Assembly (NCBI GenBank): GCA_946631535.1
Contig: CAMPAF010000196.1
Location: 1 to 5,812 of the forward strand
Direction: 5' to 3'
Source of the DNA: an uncultured Verrucomicrobiota bacterium
GTDB taxonomy: Bacteria; Verrucomicrobiota; Kiritimatiellia; RFP12; UBA1067
Length of the DNA: 5,812 nucleotides
Numbering within the stretch: the stretch's first letter is position 1; every line of letters starts with the position of its first letter. The notes under the pieces are model-generated. The model did not search any database and had not been told where the DNA came from. It saw only the letters and a list, made by a program, of their open reading frames with translations. Positions 1 through 5,566 of the stretch are shown in pieces. A program made the position numbers and the translations under genes.

Positions 1-531
1 GGCCCCATCCGCGTGGAGAACGTGAAGAGCGACCTCCTCCCCGACGACCAGCGCAAGGTGTTCAGCTGGGCGAAGACGTTCTCATTCGACTTCGTCTACG
101 CCAACGGCGTGCGCATCAACGTGGTGCAGATCGACAAAGAGCACGGCATCCCGCGCCAGACCGTGTGGCACACGGAGAAAGGCGACATCGGCGTGAAGTC
201 CGGCAAGGTGGTGGTGCCCGACGAGCTGAAGAACTTCTCCTGGAAGGACTTCAAGAAGACGGACACGTTCATCTACAAGCCGCAGGACGACCACTGGCAC
301 GAGGCCGACTTCATCGACGGCATCCTGCAGGAGCGCCAGTGCTGCGCGCCTTGCGCGGTGGGGCACCGCACCATCTCCATGGCGCACATGGCGAACGCCT
401 GCATCCAGCTGCGCATCAAGAGCATCGGCTGGGATCCCATCAAGGAAGTCTTCACAGGCCCGCACGCCGCCGAGGCGATGGCAAAGTGCTACGCGAGCGA
501 ATACCACAACGGCTGGAAGCTGGGCGTTTAG
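1..531 (+). CDS. Gfo/Idh/MocA family oxidoreductase, C-terminal part (5' end outside window)
   Basis: The frame is open from the first base, so this is the last 176 residues of a longer gene, and the GTG at 13 is not a real start. Members of this family are NAD(P)-dependent sugar dehydrogenases with an N-terminal Rossmann fold (missing here) and a C-terminal alpha/beta substrate domain (present here). Supporting motifs in the visible part are FDFVYANGVRI (residues 29-39), the 'TEKGDIGVKSGKV' strand-turn (58-70), HEADFIDGI (100-108), the helix GHRTISMAHMANACIQL (121-137), and SIGWDPIKEVFTG (141-153), which matches the usual 'WDP..E.F.GD' signature. The end, ASEYHNGWKLGV, matches the usual 'YR..W.L' finish. 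Residues 114-118 (CCAPC) are unusually cysteine-rich. No signal peptide can be judged because the N-terminus is absent; some PVC homologues carry a Tat signal. It lies 44 bases upstream of the DUF1080 gene on the same strand, which fits a shared role in keto-sugar chemistry. The substrate cannot be read from the sequence. Confidence 0.92.
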   Translation, partial: GPIRVENVKSDLLPDDQRKVFSWAKTFSFDFVYANGVRINVVQIDKEHGIPRQTVWHTEKGDIGVKSGKVVVPDELKNFSWKDFKKTDTFIYKPQDDHWHEADFIDGILQERQCCAPCAVGHRTISMAHMANACIQLRIKSIGWDPIKEVFTGPHAAEAMAKCYASEYHNGWKLGV

Positions 532-555
532 TGGTCAGTGATTAGTGATTGTTGT
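528..555 (+). repeat. degenerate 7-bp tandem repeat across the stop codon
   Basis: Four consecutive heptamers read TTAGTGG (528-534), TCAGTGA (535-541), TTAGTGA (542-548) and TTGTTGT (549-555, degenerate). The first unit contains the TAG stop codon (529-531) of the oxidoreductase gene. The tract is AT-richer than the sequence around it and forms most of the gap before the DUF1080 gene. It is a short simple-sequence tract; no function is evident. Confidence 0.6.
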
Positions 556-564
556 AAGTCCATT

Positions 565-570
565 GGAGAG
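565..570 (+). promoter_or_regulatory. Shine-Dalgarno site of the DUF1080 lipoprotein gene
   Basis: GGAGAG lies five bases before the ATG at 576, followed by an A-only spacer. It is the only clear ribosome binding site in the window, and it fixes the start of the lipoprotein gene. The genes starting at 1612 and 5078 have no comparable site. Confidence 0.8.
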
Positions 571-575
571 AAAAA

Positions 576-1601
576 ATGAAAAAGATCATTCCCATCCTTG
601 TCCTTGGAACCGTCTTCTTCGGCGGCTGCTGCAGCTGCCTGTGCGGCAATGGGCCGAAGACCGACGCCGAGGGCTTCACCTACCTCGACGGACGGCACGT
701 AGCCCCCGACGCGCCGAGCGACTGGTACATCATCCGCTACGAGCAGCCTTCGAACGAGCCGTTCACGGACAGCCGCAAGAGCTTCCAGCGGTGGCTGTTC
801 ACCGAGATCCGCCAGCTCAAGGATTCCGTCGCCGTGGTCGAGGACGGCGTGCTGAAGAAGCAGAAGCGCTTCGTCCCCGGCCGCAACTGGCGCAAGTGGC
901 TCCGCCCAGGCGCGCGCAACGTGCGCATCAAGTTCGTGGGCGAGGACTACTCCATCGCCGCCGACGGTCTCGCGAAGGCGCCGGAAGGGTTCACCTCGCT
1001 CTTCAACGGGAAGGACCTCTCCGGATGGCGCGGATGCTCGCGCGAGGAGAAGTTCAACGACCCGTTCGTCCGCCGCGAGATGAAGCCCGAGAAGATAAAG
1101 GAACTCCAGGCAAAGGCCGACGAGCTCATGAAGGCCCACTGGCACGTGCGCGACGGCGCGCTCTTCTTCGACGGCCTCGAGGGAGGCTACTCAATCGCCG
1201 CCCTCAAGGACTACGGCGACGTGGAGATCTACGCCGACTGGCGCCTCCTGCGCGTGTACGGCGACTCCGGCTTCTACCTGCGCGGCATGCCGCAGGTGCA
1301 GATCTGGGACCCCAACATGTGGAACGGGCTCGGCTCCGGCTGCATCTGGAACAACCCGAACGAGCTCTTCGCCGCCACAGAATGCGCCGACAACCCGATC
1401 GGCGACTGGAACACCTGCCGGATGCGCATCGTGGGCGACCGCGTCTCCGTGTGGCTAAACGGCGTCAAGGTGGTGGACAACATCGTCTACCAGAACTACC
1501 GCGACCCCCAGAAGGGCATTCCGGCAGTCGACCGCTTCGAGCTCCAGTGCCACGGAGACCCAGTCGAGTTCCGCAACATCTTCGTGAAGGAACTGCACTA
1601 G
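576..1601 (+). CDS. DUF1080 (3-keto-disaccharide hydrolase) domain lipoprotein
   Basis: A 341-residue exported lipoprotein. The start has a basic MKK, a hydrophobic stretch (residues 4-15) and a lipobox-like FGGC with Cys18 as the likely lipidated residue; C18, C19, C21 and C23 form a cysteine cluster. Residues about 24-135 form a region I do not recognise. Residues about 136-341 are a DUF1080 domain (PF06439, a concanavalin-like jelly roll). Its signatures are GFTSLFNGKDLSGWRG (138-153), the family's helical insert around 168-189 (MKPEKIKELQAKADELMKAHW), GDSGFYLRGMPQVQIWDP (229-246), NPIGDWNTCRMRIVGDRVSVWLNG (273-296, abbreviated here as GDWN and VWLNG), and HGDPVEFRNIFVKEL (326-340). Family members bind or cleave 3-keto-glycosides made by Gfo/Idh/MocA dehydrogenases; one such gene lies just upstream. 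Most single-domain homologues are about 240-260 residues, so this one has an extra N-terminal part. The family call is firm; the exact substrate and reaction are not known. Confidence 0.94.
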   Translation: MKKIIPILVLGTVFFGGCCSCLCGNGPKTDAEGFTYLDGRHVAPDAPSDWYIIRYEQPSNEPFTDSRKSFQRWLFTEIRQLKDSVAVVEDGVLKKQKRFVPGRNWRKWLRPGARNVRIKFVGEDYSIAADGLAKAPEGFTSLFNGKDLSGWRGCSREEKFNDPFVRREMKPEKIKELQAKADELMKAHWHVRDGALFFDGLEGGYSIAALKDYGDVEIYADWRLLRVYGDSGFYLRGMPQVQIWDPNMWNGLGSGCIWNNPNELFAATECADNPIGDWNTCRMRIVGDRVSVWLNGVKVVDNIVYQNYRDPQKGIPAVDRFELQCHGDPVEFRNIFVKELH

Positions 1602-1611
1602 CGTCACGCCC

Positions 1612-4600
1612 ATGAAGCGTACGGTCCTCTCATGTGCGGCCATGCTTGCCGCCGCAGCCGCCGCCCTCTCCACCGAAGAGGCGCGGCAGCTGCGCGACGA
1701 CGCCCTGCGCTTCGACGCCGTCGCCGCCAACCTCGCCGTAGACGACCTCTCGAAGAACCCTTCCTACGACGCCACCACGCACCGCGCCGCCGTCAAGGCC
1801 CTCGCCGCTCGCAAGGAATGGGCGGTCGCGCGCCTCGCCGACGCCACCGACCCCGCCGCCGAAGAGGCCGCCGCCCTCGTGCGCGGCTTCCGCGCCGCCC
1901 TTCTCGCCAACCCGCTCCTCGACCCAGACCGCATCCTCTGCGTACGGCGCAACTTCGCCAACCCCGTCTGGCCGCGGGCCGACAAGCCAGGCGGCTCGGA
2001 CTTTCCCTACACCAAGCGCGCCTTCTCCCGCAAGCTCGGTCTCCTCGGGCTCAACGCGCACAACCACATGGACCTCGACCGCACCGGCTTCACTAACGAC
2101 ATCGCCGTCATCTCCGGCCTGCGCGGCACGCCATCCATCGCCACCCTCTACCGCCCGCCGGACACCTCCATCGTCCGCGACCTCGACCTCGACTTCGACG
2201 CCTCACGCATCCTCTTCACCAGCTACCGCGGCACGAACAACCTGCTCGGCGTCTACGAGATTCCGGCCTTGCCGTCGGCCGCTCCACGGCCGACCCTCGT
2301 TTCCCCAGAAGACGGGCACTACGACATCCAGTGGTGGGACGGCTGCTACCTGCCGAACCGCGACCAGATACTCCTCATGGGCACGGGCGCATACCAGTTC
2401 CTGCCATGCGAGGACGGCAACTTCCCCATGTGCGTCATCTACCGCATGGACCGCAAGACGGGCGAGACCATCCAGCTCACCTTCGAGCAGGACAGCGACT
2501 ACACGCCAACCGTCCTCAACGACGGCCGCGTCGCATACACCCGCTGGGAATACTCGGACCTCCAGCACTACTTCTCCCGCGAGCTGATGACGATGAACCC
2601 CGACGGCGTCGGCCAGCTCGCCCTCTGGGGCAGCGGCTCCTATTTTCCTACCTTCTTCTGCGGCGCGCGCTCCGTCCCTGACGACCCGCACAAGATCGTC
2701 CTCATGGCCGGCGGCCACCACGGCCGCGCGGAGCATGGCCGCATGCTCCTGCTCGATCCCACTCTCGCGCGCAGGTATCCGCTCGTATTCGACCCGCCCG
2801 GCCGCGAGTGGGGGCCACCCCTCCACACGCTCCGCATCCCCGCCAAGACTCTCCCAGCCAACGAGACCGGATTCGTCCACGAGTTCCCAGGCCGCGGACA
2901 GCCGGTGGAGGGCGACGTGTGCGACCTGCAGGTCGACAACCAGCTCGCGCGCGGCAAGCCCTACTTCTCCCACCCGTGGCCGCTCGGCGGCAACTACTTC
3001 CTCGCGAGCGCCAGGTGCACCGAGGCCGGACTCTTCGGTATCTACCTCGTCGACACCTTCGACAACATGATCCTTCTAGCGGAGGTGCCCGGCGGCGCGC
3101 TCTTCGAGCCGATCCTCCTCGCGCCGCGCACGCGCCCGCCCGTCATCGCCGACCGCCGCGTCAAGGGCGCGAAAGCATGCACGGTCCACATCGCCGACAT
3201 CCACAGCGGCCCCGGCCTCAAGGGCGTGCCTCGCGGCACCGTCAAGCAGCTGCGCGTCTTCGCATACCACTTCTGCTACCACAAGACTGGCGGACACGTC
3301 TCGATGGGCCTCGACAAGGTGGAGTCTGGTTGGGACGTGAAGCGCGTGCTCGGCACGGTGGACGTGGAGGCCGACGGATCCGTCTGCTTCGAGATGCCCG
3401 CCAACACGCCAGTCTCCTTCCAGCCGCTCGACGCCGACGGCGCGGCCGTGCAGCTCATGCGCTCCTGGACCGTCGGCATGCCCGGCGAACGCGTCAGCTG
3501 CACCGGCTGCCACGAGGACAACCGCTCCTCGATCACCACCTCCCGCACGCTCGCCGACAAGCGCCCCATCCAGAAGATCCGTCCGCCCGACGCCGACGGT
3601 CCGCGCCCATGGGGCTTCGCCACCGAGATGTTCCCCCACCTCGTCGCCTCCTGCGCCTCATGCCACGCCGGGACCGCCCCTAACGACCTTAAGAACCTTA
3701 AGGACCACCGCGCGCTCCAATCCGTCTTCACCGCCTGCCCTGAAGCCGCATACCGCTTCCTACATCCCTTCATCCGGCGCGGCGGCGCCGAGTCCGACCT
3801 CCAGCTGCTCGACCCGATGGAATTCCACGCTTCCACCTCGCCGCTCGTGCAGATGCTGAAGAAAGGCCACCACGGCGCGCGCCTCTCAGAAACCGGGTGG
3901 CGGCAGCTCTACACCTGGATCGACCTCAACTGCCCCTTCTACGGCAAGTGGTCGCCTGCGCCCTTCAAGACCGACCGCTTCGTCCAGGGCTGCAACGACC
4001 AGATTGCCCGCCGCAAGGCGCTCAACCGCACCTACGCCGACCTTGCAGACGACCCCGAAGCCGACTACGACCGCTACTCCGACCTCCTCTCCTCCCGCGG
4101 CCAGCTACCGCCCATTCCCCCTTCTCCTGTTCCCAAGGCAGCGCCAGCCAGTCCTGATGGCCGAACTGTGTTCGGCCATATCCACCCATGGCCCATGAAC
4201 GCGCTCCAATCCGCCCGCGCCCAGCTCGGCGCCATCGACGAGGTCGCCCCCGTGACGGTGCGCACGCTGGAGCTCGGCCGCGGCGCATCAATGACCTTCC
4301 GCCGCATCCCGGCCGGCACCTACATCATGGGCTGCACGAACGGCTGCCCCGACGAGGCGCCGCGCGTCGTCCGCATCGAGCGCCCGTTCTGGCTCTCGGA
4401 GATGGAGGTGGACAACGTGCAGTACCACGCCTTCGACCCCGCGCACGATTCCCGCGCGCAAGATCAGTGGGGCTTCGACCAGGTGATGCCCGGCCACATC
4501 GGCAACCATCGCCGCCAGCCCGTCGTGCGCGTCACGCGCGATCGCGCGCTCGCCTTTTGCGCATGGCTATCTTCCACATGCGGCGTCCGCGCCACCCTAC

Positions 4601-5046
4601 CAACCGAGGAGCAGTGGGAATGGGCCGCGCGTTCCGGCACAGGCACGCCATTCCCCTGGGGCGGGCTCGACGACGACTTCGGCAAATACGCCAACCTCGC
4701 CGACCGCACCCGCCGCTTCATCTACTCGAAGTGGGACGCCGCCGCCTGCGTCCAGACGCGCCGCCCCTACCGCCCCGAGCAGAACTATCCGCTCCACGAG
4801 GAACGCTGGGAGGACGACTGGTTCACGCTCAACTTCACTGGCCGCGCGCTGCCCAACCGCTGGGGACTCTACGACATGCACGGCAACGCGGCCGAATGGA
4901 CATCCACCACCACGAACGGCCTCGCCGTCGCGCGCGGCGGAAGCTTCGCCTCCCGCCCGAAGGACGCCACCAGCTCCTTCAAGTTCTACTACCTCCCCTG
5001 GCAGAAGGTCTACGACGTCGGCTTCCGCGTCCTGCTTGAGGAATAA
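1612..5046 (+). CDS. secreted PD40/hydrazine-synthase-alpha-like, diheme c-type, FGE-like (SUMF1) multidomain protein
   Basis: A 1144-residue protein with a Sec-type signal peptide (MKRTVLSCAAMLAAAAAALS), which fits heme attachment outside the cytoplasm. In order it has: an Ala-rich helical region (about 21-105); a PD40/beta-propeller-like part (about 160-500) with strands such as LDLDFDASRILFTS (191-204) and YTPTVLNDGRVAYTRWEY (297-314); a region like the middle domain of hydrazine synthase alpha (about 525-625; GPGLKGVPRGTVKQLRVFAYHF at 533-554, and GWDVKRVLGTV); two CxxCH heme motifs, CTGCH (630-634) and CASCH (681-685), with possible axial ligands M736, H739, H753 and H754; a Pro/Ala linker (about 831-860); and an FGE/SUMF1 C-type-lectin-like domain (about 890-1142) with RIPAGTYIMG, LPTEEQWEWAAR, GLYDMHGNAAEW and GFRV. 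The two FGE catalytic cysteines are absent. The start is 10 bases after the lipoprotein stop and lacks a good Shine-Dalgarno site, suggesting translational coupling. Database names for this family are often 'SUMF1/EgtB/PvdO family nonheme iron enzyme'. Hydrazine synthesis is not implied; the likely role is envelope redox, possibly serving sugar oxidation. Confidence 0.93.
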   Translation: MKRTVLSCAAMLAAAAAALSTEEARQLRDDALRFDAVAANLAVDDLSKNPSYDATTHRAAVKALAARKEWAVARLADATDPAAEEAAALVRGFRAALLANPLLDPDRILCVRRNFANPVWPRADKPGGSDFPYTKRAFSRKLGLLGLNAHNHMDLDRTGFTNDIAVISGLRGTPSIATLYRPPDTSIVRDLDLDFDASRILFTSYRGTNNLLGVYEIPALPSAAPRPTLVSPEDGHYDIQWWDGCYLPNRDQILLMGTGAYQFLPCEDGNFPMCVIYRMDRKTGETIQLTFEQDSDYTPTVLNDGRVAYTRWEYSDLQHYFSRELMTMNPDGVGQLALWGSGSYFPTFFCGARSVPDDPHKIVLMAGGHHGRAEHGRMLLLDPTLARRYPLVFDPPGREWGPPLHTLRIPAKTLPANETGFVHEFPGRGQPVEGDVCDLQVDNQLARGKPYFSHPWPLGGNYFLASARCTEAGLFGIYLVDTFDNMILLAEVPGGALFEPILLAPRTRPPVIADRRVKGAKACTVHIADIHSGPGLKGVPRGTVKQLRVFAYHFCYHKTGGHVSMGLDKVESGWDVKRVLGTVDVEADGSVCFEMPANTPVSFQPLDADGAAVQLMRSWTVGMPGERVSCTGCHEDNRSSITTSRTLADKRPIQKIRPPDADGPRPWGFATEMFPHLVASCASCHAGTAPNDLKNLKDHRALQSVFTACPEAAYRFLHPFIRRGGAESDLQLLDPMEFHASTSPLVQMLKKGHHGARLSETGWRQLYTWIDLNCPFYGKWSPAPFKTDRFVQGCNDQIARRKALNRTYADLADDPEADYDRYSDLLSSRGQLPPIPPSPVPKAAPASPDGRTVFGHIHPWPMNALQSARAQLGAIDEVAPVTVRTLELGRGASMTFRRIPAGTYIMGCTNGCPDEAPRVVRIERPFWLSEMEVDNVQYHAFDPAHDSRAQDQWGFDQVMPGHIGNHRRQPVVRVTRDRALAFCAWLSSTCGVRATLPTEEQWEWAARSGTGTPFPWGGLDDDFGKYANLADRTRRFIYSKWDAAACVQTRRPYRPEQNYPLHEERWEDDWFTLNFTGRALPNRWGLYDMHGNAAEWTSTTTNGLAVARGGSFASRPKDATSSFKFYYLPWQKVYDVGFRVLLEE
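4157..4179 (+). repeat. perfect 9-bp inverted repeat with 5-base loop inside the interdomain linker
   Basis: The arms are ATGGCCGAA (4157-4165) and TTCGGCCAT (4171-4179) around the loop CTGTG. It lies in the frame of the large multidomain gene, coding for residues 849-856 (DGRTVFGH), exactly in the Pro-rich linker between the heme region and the FGE-like domain. It has no following T tract, so it does not look like a terminator. It could be a chance palindrome or the trace of a small inserted repeat. Confidence 0.65.
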
Positions 5047-5058
5047 TCCGCAAGAAAA

Positions 5059-5067
5059 TGGTATAAT
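5059..5067 (+). promoter_or_regulatory. extended -10 promoter element before the small lipoprotein gene
   Basis: TGGTATAAT is a perfect TATAAT box (5062-5067) with the TG of an extended -10 (5059-5060). The best -35-like hexamer is TTGAGG (5036-5041), 20 bases upstream, which is too far to be strong, but an extended -10 can work without one. Transcription would be expected to start around 5073-5075, only a few bases before the ATG at 5078. The mRNA would then be almost leaderless, which agrees with the lack of a Shine-Dalgarno site. It would allow the small gene to be expressed apart from the genes upstream. Confidence 0.65.
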
Positions 5068-5077
5068 GCCGCCTGCC

Positions 5078-5488
5078 ATGAAATGTCTGACCATATGCCA
5101 CATCGCCTGCGCGGCGCTGCTCCTCTGCGGCTGCGCCACCGAACGTCACGTCACGGACGCCAAGCATCCGGACATCGCCATCACGGCGGACGGCGGAGTG
5201 ACGTTCCGCGGCCGCTTCGTGGAGCCCGAGGACCTGCCGGGGCTTCTGCGCGACACTGGCTTCACGCGCACGGACACGATCAACGTCCACTATCCTGACG
5301 GCCAGGGCGACATGCGCATGCCCAGCCGCGTCATGACGATCCTGCTGCGCAACGGCTTTCCCCGCACGATCCTGGTTGGCGACAGGAAGTCGTATTCGCA
5401 CATCGGCCGCGAAGACAAGAAACCGGCGCAACGGCGACAGCTTGAGCCTCGGCGCATCGGCGCCGACCCGCGCGTACGCTACAAGTGA
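5078..5488 (+). CDS. small lipoprotein with an ExbD/TolR-like periplasmic domain
   Basis: A 136-residue protein. I chose the ATG at 5078 because it begins a clean lipoprotein signal, MKCLTICHIACAALLLCGC, with Cys19 as the likely lipidated residue; in-frame ATGs at 5036 and 5066 would add a non-signal-like tail, and the first overlaps the previous gene. Residues about 32-102 resemble the periplasmic part of ExbD/TolR: a strand-turn-strand 'DIAITADGGVTFRGRFV' (32-48), a helix led by EPEDLPGLL (49-57), a strand DTINVHYPD (66-74), a helix with PSRVMTILLRNGF (82-94), and a last strand RTILVGD (96-102). Genuine ExbD proteins have an N-terminal transmembrane helix bearing a key Asp for proton flow; that is replaced here by a lipid anchor, so it cannot be a normal motor subunit. 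The tail (about 111-136) is very basic. It follows the large multidomain gene by 31 bases. The ExbD resemblance is my reading by eye; otherwise it is a hypothetical lipoprotein. Confidence 0.8.
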   Translation: MKCLTICHIACAALLLCGCATERHVTDAKHPDIAITADGGVTFRGRFVEPEDLPGLLRDTGFTRTDTINVHYPDGQGDMRMPSRVMTILLRNGFPRTILVGDRKSYSHIGREDKKPAQRRQLEPRRIGADPRVRYK

Positions 5489-5496
5489 CAGGGGCC

Positions 5497-5532
5497 GGAC
5501 AGCCTAATCGACGGGCGTCCAGTCGCCTGTCC
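5497..5532. other. weak stem-loop in the convergent intergenic gap
   Basis: GGACAG (5497-5502) can pair with CTGTCC (5527-5532) across a 24-base loop. It sits between the ends of two converging genes, where a bidirectional terminator would be expected, but the stem is short and no T tract follows on either strand. I see no convincing intrinsic terminator in this gap. Confidence 0.25.
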
Positions 5533-5566
5533 AGACGTAACCCTTGCCGTCAGCCGAGCAGAGGCT
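5504..5566 (-). pseudogene. possible remnant of a coding 3' end (20 codons)
   Basis: On the minus strand, in a frame different from the aldolase gene, 20 codons between two stops (TGA at 5567-5569 and TAG at 5504-5506) end in DGKGYVWTGDWTPVD. The composition (Gly, Trp, Tyr, Asp, Thr) looks like the C-terminus of a real protein rather than random reading of GC-rich DNA. It overlaps the last codons and stop of the aldolase-family gene. It may be the leftover end of a lost gene, or a former extension of the aldolase gene now out of frame. It is too short to assign, and chance cannot be excluded. Confidence 0.25.

Noticed and set aside
545..1615. Long Arg/Pro-rich open frame over the DUF1080 gene, and similar long open frames on both strands over the large gene.
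   Set aside because: Their composition (Arg, Pro, His, Ala runs) is that of a shadow frame in GC-rich DNA; the lipoprotein and multidomain frames have clear domain motifs and start signals.
3499..3666. Reading the two CxxCH motifs as evidence of anammox hydrazine synthase.
   Set aside because: Only the general architecture is shared; the Tyr expected shortly after the first motif is not at that spacing, and no other hydrazine synthase subunit is nearby.
3687..3703. Inverted repeat CCTTAAG / CTTAAGG with a 3-base loop, just after the second heme motif.
   Set aside because: It arises from the repeated Leu-Lys codons of a short helical segment (DLKNLKD); there is no T tract and no sign of a second copy in the window.
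4535..4548. 14-bp perfect palindrome centred on GATC (CGCGCG arms).
   Set aside because: It falls on Arg-Asp-Arg-Ala codons in GC-rich coding DNA, where CGC/GCG runs make such palindromes likely by chance.
4930..5046. Possible variable region of a diversity-generating retroelement, because the C-terminal FGE-like domain ends in GFR as such targets often do.
   Set aside because: No reverse transcriptase, template repeat or adenine-biased near-copy occurs in the window, and the region shows no run of AAC-type codons.
4597..5431. Minus-strand open frames opposite the end of the large gene and the small lipoprotein gene.
   Set aside because: They show no recognisable motifs and lie opposite well-supported genes whose third positions explain the lack of stops.
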